From: Candidatus Neomarinimicrobiota bacterium
GTDB lineage: Bacteria; Fidelibacterota; JAANXI01
Reading direction: 5' to 3'
NCBI GenBank assembly: GCA_021734025.1
Contig: JAIPJS010000016.1
Span: 22,091-86,090, forward strand
DNA: 64,000 nt
Positions 1 to 11,268 of this stretch are shown here, piece after piece. The position numbers were made by a program, and so were the translations under genes. Every line of letters begins with the position of its first letter. Position 1 is the first letter of the stretch. The notes beneath the pieces were generated by a model. That model had not been told where the DNA came from and did no database searches. It saw only the letters and a program-made list of their open reading frames with translations.

Positions 1-967
1 TGTAGATCAGGGAGAGAATTCCAAGGAAGTAAAAATCCAGGATCCGCCAGCCGATTAACATCGTGCCAATGGCACTTGCCGGTAAAATTGAGCTGAAGAA
101 CAACAGGAACAGTCCCTCAGCGCCTCCGGATGCACCGGGGGTCGGCACCAGCGACATCAGTGCGAAAATCAGCATCTGCACCACAATAAAAACAAACAGG
201 TTTGCTTCATAACCCAGCCCTATAGCCAATACCCCTGTCACCGCATACCGGCCGGACCACTGGATTGCCGAGAACAGTGAGTTGAGAAAAAACCGCGTCT
301 TCCCGTAACGAATCGTTGTCCGATACAGCGTTTTGAACTCAACCCAAAAACGGAAGAGTTTCAGCCGAATTTTTCCGGGATGCGATGCGTCTCTACGGAT
401 AAGGTTCCAAATCAAGACGAGTACACCGACCCCAACCACTGATACACCCAGTGCCAGCGCCTTACTCTGAAGGATTTGGGCAAATTTATTGAAAAATCCC
501 AGGTGCAAAATCCAACCTGTCGTCAACGCTATAGGGATTCCCACTGCATGGGCGACGATATCTTCGAACACGGCAAGTGACGTAACCGACGCTGCTTCCC
601 CGGCCGGGAGTCCCCGCTGGTAGAGCAACCCCATTTTTATGGGCTGGCCGCCGATGGCGGTCGGAGTGATACACGCCCCGAGTTCGGACCAAATTGAAAT
701 CCGGACACCATCCCAGTAGGAGAGTTTTCGCTTCAGGAAATGCATCCAGTTCTGAAGTCTAAACGCCTTCATAAACCAGGGAATCAGCCGAAGTCCGGCC
801 GCGATAAGCAAATATCCCGGATAAAATTCCCGGATTTTTAAAAGGTCGGAAATATCGGTAAACAGGTAGACAATAATAATATTGACTGCTGCAAATATCG
901 GAAAAAAGAGGAGCAGACGCCGTGCGATGGCCCGCTTGTCGGAAAAATCAATTGACTGAAATGCCAC
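1..967 (-). CDS. Lysylphosphatidylglycerol synthase TM-region / flippase-like membrane protein, 3' end outside window
   Basis: Reverse-strand reading from a GTG at 965-967 stays open to the window edge (about 322 codons), so the C-terminus is missing. The translation is strongly hydrophobic, with several membrane segments. It carries the family signature PTPGASGGAEG near the 3' end and an ITPTAIGGQP motif about a third of the way in, both typical of the LPG_synthase_TM / AglD-like family (PF03706). Family members move or modify lipids in the inner membrane; the substrate cannot be told here. No MprF-type catalytic domain is visible in the part present. An AGG lies about 13 bases before the GTG; the first in-frame ATG is some 65 codons later and would remove the first membrane segment, so GTG is preferred. 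Confidence 0.8.
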   Translation of the reverse strand, partial: MAFQSIDFSDKRAIARRLLLFFPIFAAVNIIIVYLFTDISDLLKIREFYPGYLLIAAGLRLIPWFMKAFRLQNWMHFLKRKLSYWDGVRISIWSELGACITPTAIGGQPIKMGLLYQRGLPAGEAASVTSLAVFEDIVAHAVGIPIALTTGWILHLGFFNKFAQILQSKALALGVSVVGVGVLVLIWNLIRRDASHPGKIRLKLFRFWVEFKTLYRTTIRYGKTRFFLNSLFSAIQWSGRYAVTGVLAIGLGYEANLFVFIVVQMLIFALMSLVPTPGASGGAEGLFLLFFSSILPASAIGTMLIGWRILDFYFLGILSLIY

Positions 968-1412
968 GTTTCTCGCTATCCTGCTCTGAGTGTTGTCGGC
1001 ATAGTCTGATGGTATAACTCAATGGGCTTCTAATGCACAAATGGCTTCTGATTCCATGACAAAGAAAATAACCGAAGAGGATAATTATTGCCAGCATCTT
1101 TAGTCCCTGGGATTACATTCAATCTCTTCACCCCAAAAGTAAGGAGTGCAGATGGAGCCCCCCGGTTTTACAGCTAGGGTTCCTGCTTTGACTCCGCCAT
1201 TAGACGGAGTCCGGGCGGAATCCCGCCCAGAAAACCATTCATCCAGTTCTTCACACATCTGGTTTTCTGGATGGCGGGATATATATCTTCCGGGTTGATT
1301 TTTTTCAGCCATTTCGGAATTCCGGTAGACGCCGTATCAATATTTTGTAAATTAGCAGTTATCGAAATTATCACTGATAAACGCATTAGCGCAGAAAAAT
1401 GAAGGTAAAGGC
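968..1412. other. Intergenic region, no gene recognised
   Basis: This 445-base gap separates the divergent flippase-like gene and the aminotransferase. Short open frames exist on the minus strand but lack ribosome sites and protein-like composition. A purine-rich GAAGG a few bases before 1413 serves as the ribosome site for the aminotransferase. I see no clear promoter or RNA structure. Confidence 0.5.
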
Positions 1413-2711
1413 ATGTTACGTAATATCGTCCATGAAGGATCGCGGCAACTTTCCTACGAAATCCGGGAGATAGTAAAGGTCGCCAGAGATCTGGAAAGTC
1501 TGGGGATGGAGATCGTCTGGGAAAACATCGGGGATCCCATCCAGAAAGGGGAAAAGATCCCGGGCTGGATTAAGGAAAGAGTGACCGACCTGGTAAACCG
1601 GGATGAAACCTACGGATATGTCTCCACCCAGGGAATCCGGGAGACCCGGGAATTCCTGGCGCGACAGGTCAATATGCGTGGTGGAGCCCAGATCACCGCT
1701 GACGATATTGTGTTTTTCAACGGGCTTGGTGACGCGGTCTCCAAAATATTCGGCTTCCTGAAGCGGGAAGCCCGGGTTATCGGTCCGTCGCCGGCGTATT
1801 CCACGCACTCCTCCGCCGAGGCCGCCCATTCAGGCTATTCTCACCTCACCTACGAGCTGGATCCCTACAATAACTGGATGCCGGATCTGGAGGATCTGGA
1901 AAACAAGATAAAGTATAACGACTCCATCGCCGGGATGCTGATTATCAACCCGGATAATCCCACCGGGACGGTGTATCCCAAAGAATTCATGGCCAAGATG
2001 GTGGCCATTGCAAAGAAGTACAATGTGTTCGTCCTGTGCGACGAAATCTATGCGAATATCGTCTATAACGGCATCGAGACGGCCAATTTGAGCGAAGTCA
2101 TTGGCGGGCTGCCCGGTATCGCCCTGCGGGGCATTTCCAAGGAGTTTCCGTGGCCCGGTGGCCGGTGCGGTTGGATTGAAGTATTTAACCAACACAAGGA
2201 TCACATTTTCCAACAGTACATCCAGAGTTTGATTAACGCCAAGATGCTGGAGGTCTGTTCCACCAGCCTGCCGCAGTACGCCATTCCCTCAGTGCTCGGT
2301 GACGACCGATATAAGGATCATCTGAAGCGGCGTAGCAAGATGTTCGAAGAGCGCGCCAACGAAGCGTATGAAATTTTTAATGAAGTGGACGGCATACAGG
2401 TGACTCGTCCGCAGGGTTCGTTCTACATGTCTGTATTATTTGAGGAAGGTGTGCTCAATGATGATCAGCAACTCCGGATCGAGAACGATGAAGTGCAAAG
2501 TTATGTGAACGATATTGTACACGGTGTGGAAGTGGACAAGCGCTTCGTCTACTATCTTCTGGGCGCCACAGGCATCTGCGTGGTCCCGCTTACCGGTTTT
2601 TACTCAAATCGGAATGGATTCCGGGTCACCCTGCTGGAGACGGACGACGAACTTCGCCGGTGGACATGGAATACTATCACCAAGAGTATCCGTGAATACC
2701 TGGAAGCCTGA
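1413..2711 (+). CDS. PLP-dependent aminotransferase, class I/II (fold type I)
   Basis: The 432-residue protein has the aspartate-aminotransferase fold signatures: an NPDNPTG loop at 179-185, D210 and Y213 in LCDEIYA (cofactor nitrogen and phosphate contacts), and the Schiff-base lysine K243 in GISKEFPWPGGR. These show a catalytically complete PLP transaminase moving an amino group between an amino acid and a 2-oxo acid. The length suits the alanine/aspartate transaminase group, and the substrate is not determined. Start: ATG at 1413 with GAAGG upstream. It stands alone; the next gene is on the other strand. A role as glutamate-pyruvate transaminase is an inference from family resemblance only. 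Confidence 0.88.
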   Translation: MLRNIVHEGSRQLSYEIREIVKVARDLESLGMEIVWENIGDPIQKGEKIPGWIKERVTDLVNRDETYGYVSTQGIRETREFLARQVNMRGGAQITADDIVFFNGLGDAVSKIFGFLKREARVIGPSPAYSTHSSAEAAHSGYSHLTYELDPYNNWMPDLEDLENKIKYNDSIAGMLIINPDNPTGTVYPKEFMAKMVAIAKKYNVFVLCDEIYANIVYNGIETANLSEVIGGLPGIALRGISKEFPWPGGRCGWIEVFNQHKDHIFQQYIQSLINAKMLEVCSTSLPQYAIPSVLGDDRYKDHLKRRSKMFEERANEAYEIFNEVDGIQVTRPQGSFYMSVLFEEGVLNDDQQLRIENDEVQSYVNDIVHGVEVDKRFVYYLLGATGICVVPLTGFYSNRNGFRVTLLETDDELRRWTWNTITKSIREYLEA

Positions 2712-2862
2712 ACATTCCCGGCCGGGCTACCGGAATATTTTCATAAATTTTGGGGATATAACAATTCACCTTGAAAAATGGACAACAATCCGGACGAGTA
2801 ATTCCGGGTGTACGCATACGCACCAGTAATCAAATTTTCTTAGAACACTTTGACCGCCAATA

Positions 2863-3882
2863 CTACGACTCAATCTGCCGTTCGGTATAGATATCCCGGC
2901 GGGATCCTGTAGTACTCCGCAGAATGACGGAATGGGTTTTAATTCGATTTCCATGGTACTGAACCCCTTCCATCAACGGCCCGTCAGTAATACCGGTCGC
3001 CGCAAAGTACACGTCTTTACTGGTAACCAGATCATCGCTGGTAAGGATCTCCTGGGAACTGAGCTCAGCATTGTCGATATCTCCGCGTTCCTCCTCTGTC
3101 TGTGGTGCCAACCTGCCGAGCATTTTTCCGCCTAGTGCTTTAATTGCGCATGCGGTCATCATCCCCTGGGGCACGCCACCGACGCCCATCAGAATGTCCA
3201 CAGGTCCTCCGGGGGTTGCAGCCATCAGCGCCCCGGCGATATCACCATCGTGCCGGAGCATGGCCCGGGCGCCGGCGTTCCGGATGTCCTGGATTACGGT
3301 CTTGTGTCGCGGGCGATCCAGGACGAAGACCACCAGATCTTCCACTTTTTTCTCTTTAATCCGGGCGATCAGGCCGAGGGTCCAGGCAACGGGCGCGTTC
3401 ATACATTCTTCCACCAACGCGTCAGCCACTTCCCTGGAAACCACCAATTTTTCCATATAGATGGCAGGAGCCGGTGACCGCATGCCTCCCTTTGGTGCCG
3501 CGCCTATAGCAGATATCACGCCCTGGCGGCCTTCTGCCAGAAGCTGTCTCCCATCGATGGGATCGACCACCAAATCAACCTCCGGGCCTTCACCAGTACC
3601 GACCGTTCCTCCGCTCTCCATTGGGGTATGCATTTCCGGCTTGACCTCTTCTCCGATATCGATATTTCCGCGAATCTGCAACGTATTCAACAACTCCTGC
3701 ATGGATTCCGACGCACCCTGGTCAGCATCCTCGAGATTCCCCTTCCCCATCCAGCGCCCAGCCGCAATCGCCGCCGCCTCGGTACACCGGACCAGGTCGA
3801 ATCCCAGGTTGTGGGGCAACTCGATATCAGTGGTCGCCTTTTTTAAATTTTCCTCGGTCGGCTTTTTCGGTGGTTCTTCCAT
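2863..3882 (-). CDS. glpX: Class II fructose-1,6-bisphosphatase (GlpX family), divergent active site
   Basis: The 339-residue protein is recognisable as GlpX by the block GTGEGPEVDLVVDPIDG (about 95-111), PAPAIYMEKLVV, GVGGVPQGMMTACAIKALGG and ATGITDG. GlpX enzymes remove the 1-phosphate of fructose-1,6-bisphosphate in gluconeogenesis using Mg/Mn. Two family elements are altered: the usual GEGEID-type metal loop reads IGEEVKPEM, and the DPxxGT motif ends in R112 instead of T. There is also an N-terminal extension rich in K, E and P. The gene starts 18 bases after the SulP gene with a GGAGAGA ribosome site, so the two are probably co-transcribed. Substrate could differ from classical FBPase. 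Confidence 0.82.
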   Translation of the reverse strand: MEEPPKKPTEENLKKATTDIELPHNLGFDLVRCTEAAAIAAGRWMGKGNLEDADQGASESMQELLNTLQIRGNIDIGEEVKPEMHTPMESGGTVGTGEGPEVDLVVDPIDGRQLLAEGRQGVISAIGAAPKGGMRSPAPAIYMEKLVVSREVADALVEECMNAPVAWTLGLIARIKEKKVEDLVVFVLDRPRHKTVIQDIRNAGARAMLRHDGDIAGALMAATPGGPVDILMGVGGVPQGMMTACAIKALGGKMLGRLAPQTEEERGDIDNAELSSQEILTSDDLVTSKDVYFAATGITDGPLMEGVQYHGNRIKTHSVILRSTTGSRRDIYTERQIES

Positions 3883-3900
3883 ACTTCTCTCCGATTTTGG

Positions 3901-6012
3901 TTACACGGCCAACAGCAGGTCAGCATTCTCCCAGCCCAACAATCCGCCGTCCAAAACGTACACATTGTCGTAGCCGGCTTCGCGCATCATATATCCTGCG
4001 CGAGAACTGCGGCGTCCGCCCCGGCATACGAGAACGATATCCTGATCGGTGGGAAGGGTCTCGTATTTTTCCACGAATTCAGAAAGCGGAATCAGATTCG
4101 CTCCGGGAATGTGACTCTGTTCATATTCCCGCTCTTCCCGGACATCGATCACCATTGGCGGATCTTGTTCTGAGAGGCGTTCCCACAGGTCCAGGGGTGC
4201 GATGGTCGGAACGGCCTCTTCATCCGGTATCTCGTCCAACCGGGGGACCTTGCCCGGATAATCCCGCTTGGGCAGGGTCTGGCACTCCCTGAACGCCCGT
4301 ACCGGACACTCGTATATACAGATCGCCGGATCAAGCACCCGGTGAAAAATGTGCCCGATGGCCTTATCTTTTTCCAGGAAATTCTCCTCACCGACATGCT
4401 CGTAAAAACTCGTGGAGTGCATCATGTCCAGGACCGGGTCCTGCACCCGTGAAAAGAAAACATCGCCGCCTGCCCGCCGATAGGTCTTTACGATACTCTC
4501 TAGTGCGTTGATCCCGCTGAAATCGCAATGCTGGACACCGTTCATTCTGAGCAACAGGTATCGCTGACCTGAATGCTCGTTGAAGTGCTGGCGCAGCGTC
4601 TGTTCAATGTGATTTGCCGCTCCGAAATAGAGATCCCCAAGAATTTCATAAATTACTAACTGTGGGCAGGCCGGACGGTCAGAGTCCCGATCAAAATTAC
4701 TAAAGGACGGATCAGGGAGGACTTCTTCGATTCTGGGCATACTCGTTTGTCTGATATACAAGGCAAGGGAAAAAATAATCCCGGTAAGCACCGCAAATTC
4801 CAACGGTAAAAAAAGCATACTCAGAAAGGTGATAACCATGATGGCAGCATCCGCTTTGGTCCCTTCCCATATTCTTTGTATTTCTTCCCAGTTGACCAAA
4901 CGATATGCAATGACCATCAGTACGCCTGCCAGCGCGGATTGCGGCAGGTATTTGGCCAGCGGCGCCAGGAACAGCATTGCCGCTAACACCACTCCCCCGG
5001 AGATCATCGCGGCCAGTTTCGTCTTCGCGCCGCTCTTTTGATTCACAGTGGTCCTGGTAAAAGATCCGGCCACCGGATATCCGGAAAAAAGGCCGGCCGC
5101 AATATTGGCGAAACCCTGGCCGACGAACTCCTGGTTGCTGTCCAGACGCTGACCGGTTTCCGCTGCGACGGTTTTGGACACTGCGGTGGTTTGCACCAAC
5201 CCGATGGCTCCCACCGCCAGGGCGCCGACTGACAAATCCGCAATCAATTCCAGATTGATGAACGGCAGCGACTGAATTGGTGGGAAGGTGCCCGGCAGTT
5301 CGCCGATCACTTCGGTTCCAATTTTATCCAACTGAAAGGCATAGACCGTCACCGATGCGGCAACCATTGCGATAAGCGATGCCGGCCATCGGTCGTTGAT
5401 GTACCGCAGCAGAATGATTAAACCGATGGTTCCGAGTCCCAGCAGTACGGTCGGGAGATGGGATTCCGGCAGATAAATCACTGTTTTCCGGACGACGTCG
5501 TACAGGTTTGCCGAGGAAAAATTCACCCCGAGCAGCGGCCCGATCTGTTTTGCGGCGATGAGTACACCGGCGCCGGCAGAAAAACCGATGACCACGGAAT
5601 CAGAAACGAAGTTCACCAGGAAACCCATCCGGGCAAATCCCATGGCCACCTGAAAAATTCCGGCCATCACTGCCAGGAGGCTTGCTGCGATAAAAAATTC
5701 CGGTGTACCCCGGGGGGCCGCGCCTAATAGCGAGGAAAAGACCAGAATGGAAATCGCCGTGGTCGGGCCGGTCTGCAGATGGTCGGATGAACCCCACAGC
5801 GCCGCTGCTATCGCGGCCACGACTGCAGCATAGAGTCCCATCTCCGCCGGGAGTTCCGCGACCATCGCAAAAGCTATCGCCTGAGGCAGCAGAATTACTG
5901 CCACCGTTATCCCGGCCAGTAGATCGGCTCTGAGGTTATTCAGGGAATATGAACGAATAAACCGGTATGGTTGAGTAAGATATTGTGGGATGTGTGCTGG
6001 AGTCTTCGCCAT
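3901..6012 (-). CDS. SulP-family anion permease with STAS and C-terminal rhodanese domain
   Basis: The 703-residue protein starts with a SulP transporter core of many membrane segments (about 20-430, with LLPQAIAFAMVAELP and SGYPVAGSFTRTTVN). A STAS domain follows (about 450-550, including HCDFSGINALESI), then a linker with three cysteines (C565, C569, C577), then a rhodanese domain from about 600 to the end. The rhodanese active loop CRGGRRS begins at C663, the sulfur-accepting cysteine. SulP proteins move sulfate, bicarbonate or similar anions across the inner membrane; the fused rhodanese suggests handling of a sulfur species or a redox-sensing role. It leads a two-gene unit with glpX. Substrate is inferred, not shown. 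Confidence 0.88.
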   Translation of the reverse strand: MAKTPAHIPQYLTQPYRFIRSYSLNNLRADLLAGITVAVILLPQAIAFAMVAELPAEMGLYAAVVAAIAAALWGSSDHLQTGPTTAISILVFSSLLGAAPRGTPEFFIAASLLAVMAGIFQVAMGFARMGFLVNFVSDSVVIGFSAGAGVLIAAKQIGPLLGVNFSSANLYDVVRKTVIYLPESHLPTVLLGLGTIGLIILLRYINDRWPASLIAMVAASVTVYAFQLDKIGTEVIGELPGTFPPIQSLPFINLELIADLSVGALAVGAIGLVQTTAVSKTVAAETGQRLDSNQEFVGQGFANIAAGLFSGYPVAGSFTRTTVNQKSGAKTKLAAMISGGVVLAAMLFLAPLAKYLPQSALAGVLMVIAYRLVNWEEIQRIWEGTKADAAIMVITFLSMLFLPLEFAVLTGIIFSLALYIRQTSMPRIEEVLPDPSFSNFDRDSDRPACPQLVIYEILGDLYFGAANHIEQTLRQHFNEHSGQRYLLLRMNGVQHCDFSGINALESIVKTYRRAGGDVFFSRVQDPVLDMMHSTSFYEHVGEENFLEKDKAIGHIFHRVLDPAICIYECPVRAFRECQTLPKRDYPGKVPRLDEIPDEEAVPTIAPLDLWERLSEQDPPMVIDVREEREYEQSHIPGANLIPLSEFVEKYETLPTDQDIVLVCRGGRRSSRAGYMMREAGYDNVYVLDGGLLGWENADLLLAV

Positions 6013-6524
6013 GTTGTATCCGGTGGCTTAATTCCGATTCGGTATAATGTAGGAATTTATTACCTGACATAACAATATGGCAAACGTCCGAATCAACATT
6101 TTAAGGAAGATCCCGTTCCCGGAATCACCGGGTAAACGACCAGGATATTCATAGCCTTGTCAAACCTTGTTGCATGATCCCGAAATGGGCATAAAACATA
6201 TTCCGTAGAGAACACAAAAGCGGCACCGAATTGAACGGGTGAATCGAAGCAAACACCCAGATCAAAGCCGGTGAATGCATAAAGTATCAATTCAATATAC
6301 TTCGTCAACCGTCATTTTAATACAATTAATTCCTTGACACCAAAACAAAACCCATACGACACTTCTTATCAATCCGGAGAACCATAACAAATGAAGGCTT
6401 CCCAACGGGAAGATTTCGAGTTATAATTTGTATATTGGTTTTACAAAACGTGGATCTTCAAAACAGAAACCGCATCGCGACCGTTCTGATTATTCTTTGG
6501 TAAACCGGACGGAGGATAATAGCC
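6013..6524. other. Divergent intergenic region upstream of the hut operon
   Basis: This 512-base gap lies between divergent SulP and hut-operon genes and must hold promoters for both. A TATAAT-like hexamer occurs at about 6422-6427 and a TTGACA at about 6333, but they are not correctly spaced as one promoter. Short open frames here have no ribosome sites. No riboswitch was recognised. Confidence 0.4.
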
Positions 6525-7385
6525 ATGTACTTCAACTGGGACGAGCTCGAGAGAATGACCGGGGAATTCAACCGGACGCCGCAGGAGGACTTCGACGGCT
6601 TTACGCCGGAGGAGATGCACGCCATTCTCTACGATCCGTTCGGTGCGAGTTGTCCCATACATATCAATACTTCCATAGATGTCCAATGGCTTGAAACCAG
6701 TCCTATGTATAACCTTATCCGACATCTACTGGACCTCTTACGCCAAGAGGGGGAGCTGAGTCTGACGAAGATCGGCAATTTGCGGCGAAATGTTGTCAGA
6801 GAGTTATACAAAGAACAATATCTTCCCCAGGAGGATATAGAAAGCGGGATTACCAAACTGAGTAGCGAAAACGACTGGAAGGCGCTCCGGTCCGCCAAAC
6901 TGGCGCTTGAGTTTAGCGGTATCGTTCGCAAATATCGGGAGAAATTAGTCCCGGTAAAAAAGCGGGATTCTCTGCTAGACCCTGAAAACAGCGTGGACAT
7001 GTTTATCCGGTTTTTCCGGGTGTTCACCACCGAATTCAACTGGGCCTATAACGACCGGTATCCGTCCGAAACGGCCGGACAGGAGGGATTTCTCTACCTG
7101 CTGTACCTGCTCAGGAATTACGGCAAGACCGAGCGGGATCTCTCCTTTTACTCAGGAAGATACTTTCAGGCGTTTCCTGACCTACAAATTCCTGAGCGGG
7201 ATCAATACGGCCCCTATTCCAAGAGCGAACAGGTAATCCGGACCCGGTTTTTTCGCCGGTTTACAGAATGGTTCGGCTTCTCCACCATGCGCCGGACTGG
7301 TGAAGCTGAACACTATCTGCTCCAGCGAATTAAAATCAAACATACAGCGTTTCTCAGGGAATTGATACATCTGCGCAACAGTTGA
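6525..7385 (+). CDS. Protein of unknown function at the head of the hut operon
   Basis: The 286-residue protein is soluble, without signal peptide or membrane segment, and rich in Arg, Glu and aromatic residues. The N-terminal block GFTPEEMHAILYDPF resembles a conserved block I associate with uncharacterised SEC-C or plasmid ORF-3-like bacterial proteins. I cannot assign it to a characterised family. It starts at an ATG preceded by GGAGGA and ends 31 bases before hutU, so it is very likely in the same transcript as hutU, hutI and hutG. Context hints at a role tied to histidine breakdown or its control, but no catalytic motif supports that. Confidence 0.75.
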   Translation: MYFNWDELERMTGEFNRTPQEDFDGFTPEEMHAILYDPFGASCPIHINTSIDVQWLETSPMYNLIRHLLDLLRQEGELSLTKIGNLRRNVVRELYKEQYLPQEDIESGITKLSSENDWKALRSAKLALEFSGIVRKYREKLVPVKKRDSLLDPENSVDMFIRFFRVFTTEFNWAYNDRYPSETAGQEGFLYLLYLLRNYGKTERDLSFYSGRYFQAFPDLQIPERDQYGPYSKSEQVIRTRFFRRFTEWFGFSTMRRTGEAEHYLLQRIKIKHTAFLRELIHLRNS

Positions 7386-7416
7386 GTGTAAGTAACAAAC
7401 AGATACAGGTGTGATT

Positions 7417-9066
<1,650 letters not shown>

Positions 9067-9115
9067 ACAACGATGCCATTTTTATCACTGGTCAACGGTT
9101 CATGTAAAGGTTACT

Positions 9116-10336
9116 ATGACTGACCTGCTCATTCAAAACATCGGCCAAATCGTTTCACCGCGGCCGGGTGTCACGCGGGGTTCGGAACTCCGGAATCTTA
9201 CGATCATCGAAAATGGCGTTATCTATGTCAAGGAGGGACTCATCCAGGCAGTCGGGTCGCCGGATGAAGTGTTACCCCAGATCGACGAACGTCCACAGGT
9301 GTTGGATGCGAAGGACCGCGCAGTAATCCCCGGATTCGTGGACAGCCACACGCACCTGGTCTTCGGCGGAAACCGGGCGGATGAGTTCGCTATGCGGTCG
9401 GCCGGTATGTCATACGAAAAGATCGCTGCGCAGGGTGGCGGTATAATTTCCACCGTAGAAGCTACACGGAATACGCCCAAAGAAGAGTTGAAATATCTGG
9501 CACTGAACCGCCTCCGGCGGGCGCTGGAGCAGGGCATCACTTCCATGGAAATCAAGAGTGGCTACGGATTGAACCTGGAAACCGAGCGCAAAATGCTGGA
9601 AGTCATCCACGAATTGAAGGATGAACAGCCCATTGAACTGACGGCCACATTTCTCGGCGCACACGCCGTTCCCAAAGAGAAGTCCAAAGAAAAATACATC
9701 GAAGAGGTGCTGGCGATGATCCCGGAAATTGCTGCACTGGCCGATTACTGCGACGTCTTCTGCGAGGAAGGTTATTTCACTCCGGCAGAGTCCAGGCAAA
9801 TCCTGGAGAAGGGCCTGGAATACGGATTGCCACCCAGAGTCCATACCAACCAGTTTCACGACATCGGCGGCGTGGAGATGGCGCTCGACATCGGAGCCAT
9901 CGCAGTAGAACATCTCGAAGCGCTGACCGTTGAGAGCATCGAAAAAATCGCCCGTTCGGAGACAACGGCAACAGTATTGCCCGGAGTCAGTCATTTTCTG
10001 GGTATCCCGTACGCACCGGCGCGCCAATTGATTGATAAAGGGGCGCTGGTTAATATTGCCACCGACTTCAATCCCGGTTCGAGCATGACACTCTCCATGC
10101 AGCTGATGATGAACTTCGCCTGCACCCAAATGGGGCTCTCTGTGGAAGAGGCGCTCTGCTGTGTCACGCAAAACGCTGCCCGCGCGCTGGAAAAGATGAA
10201 CGTCGGTTGCATCGCCACAGGCTACCAGGCAGATTTGCTGGTGCTCGACACGGATGATTTCAGAAATGTGGCGTACTTCTTTGGACAAAACCATGTGCGG
10301 ACGGTTGTCAAAAAAGGGGAGGTAGTCTTCGGATGA
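9116..10336 (+). CDS. hutI: Imidazolonepropionase
   Basis: The 406-residue amidohydrolase opens the imidazolone ring of 4-imidazolone-5-propionate to N-formimino-L-glutamate, the third step of histidine use. The metal-binding HTHLVFGG motif is present in FVDSHTHLVFGGNRADEF, followed by the family block TTMEIKSGYGLN-like SMEIKSGYGLNLETE, HTNQFHDIGG and ATDFNPGSS. Length is standard. It begins 49 bases after hutU and its stop overlaps the hutG start by four bases (ATGA), a sign of translational coupling. Confidence 0.96.
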   Translation: MTDLLIQNIGQIVSPRPGVTRGSELRNLTIIENGVIYVKEGLIQAVGSPDEVLPQIDERPQVLDAKDRAVIPGFVDSHTHLVFGGNRADEFAMRSAGMSYEKIAAQGGGIISTVEATRNTPKEELKYLALNRLRRALEQGITSMEIKSGYGLNLETERKMLEVIHELKDEQPIELTATFLGAHAVPKEKSKEKYIEEVLAMIPEIAALADYCDVFCEEGYFTPAESRQILEKGLEYGLPPRVHTNQFHDIGGVEMALDIGAIAVEHLEALTVESIEKIARSETTATVLPGVSHFLGIPYAPARQLIDKGALVNIATDFNPGSSMTLSMQLMMNFACTQMGLSVEEALCCVTQNAARALEKMNVGCIATGYQADLLVLDTDDFRNVAYFFGQNHVRTVVKKGEVVFG

Positions 10337-11259
10337 ACGAACTGCAGGAAATCCTGAACCCTGTGTCCGAGACATTGCGAAACCTGTGCTCTCATGATCC
10401 TCACGACCACTGGCTGGCGCAGGAAACCGGTTTTACCATAGATGTTTATGGTGAGTCGACCCACGTATTGATCGGCTGTCCCCAGGATGAGGGCGTCCGC
10501 AGGAACAATGGTCGCCCTGGCGCCGCCGAAGCGCCGGATAAAATCCGGGAACGGCTCTACCGGATGCAGGTCAGCCCGGATTCCGGCATTCACCTCTACG
10601 ATGCCGGCAATATCATCTGCACGTCGCTGGAAGAATCCCACGACCGGCTAACCAAAGCAGTAGCCCAGTTCCTGGCGGATGATAAACGGGTCATCGTTCT
10701 GGGCGGCGGCAACGACATATCGTTCGCGGACGTCCGGGCAATGTCCGGCGTTTATGGAGATATTTCCGCTATTAATGTGGACGCGCATTTGGATATGCGC
10801 ATCGCGGAGAAGATGACCAGCGGCACGCCGTATCGCCGGTTAATCGAAGGCGATTATCTGCAGCCGGAGCGATTTCACGAGTTCGGGATTCGACCGGCCT
10901 CCAACGCCGCATATTATCTCGACGATGCCGAAAACAGGGGAGTTAATCTCCATTACCTGGATGAAATTCTGAATCGAGGATTGCGGGAATCTTTCCGCCG
11001 AATCATCTCCGGAATGGATGAGAGCCCACTCTTCCTCGGGTTGGATATGGATTCCGTGCAGGCGGCTGACGCCCCGGGTGTCAGCGCCTCTTCGCCCATC
11101 GGATTCTCCGGAAGGGAAATGCTGCAGATCGTGGAGGAAGCGCTAAATTATTCGCAGTTAAAATTACTTGAGATTACCGAGGTCAACCCAAATTACGATG
11201 TCGACGGCCGGACGGCCAAGCTGTCGGCATCTTTGGTATACCGGTTTTTATTCGGATAA
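10333..11259 (+). CDS. hutG: Arginase-family formimidoylglutamase, first metal-ligand His replaced by Asn
   Basis: The 308-residue protein belongs to the ureohydrolase fold and, by position after hutUI, should hydrolyse formiminoglutamate to glutamate and formamide. Metal motifs: DAHLD at 150-154 (all ligands kept) and LDMD with D238 and D240. The first ligand motif, normally GGxH, reads GGGND with N127 in place of His. SGTPYRR and EVNPNYDVDGRTAKL are the expected substrate-side and C-terminal blocks. Overlap with hutI indicates coupling. Related sequences in Bacteroidota also lack this His as far as I recall, so it may be a functional variant rather than a dead enzyme. Confidence 0.88.
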   Translation: MNELQEILNPVSETLRNLCSHDPHDHWLAQETGFTIDVYGESTHVLIGCPQDEGVRRNNGRPGAAEAPDKIRERLYRMQVSPDSGIHLYDAGNIICTSLEESHDRLTKAVAQFLADDKRVIVLGGGNDISFADVRAMSGVYGDISAINVDAHLDMRIAEKMTSGTPYRRLIEGDYLQPERFHEFGIRPASNAAYYLDDAENRGVNLHYLDEILNRGLRESFRRIISGMDESPLFLGLDMDSVQAADAPGVSASSPIGFSGREMLQIVEEALNYSQLKLLEITEVNPNYDVDGRTAKLSASLVYRFLFG

Positions 11260-11268
11260 CCTGCCCGG

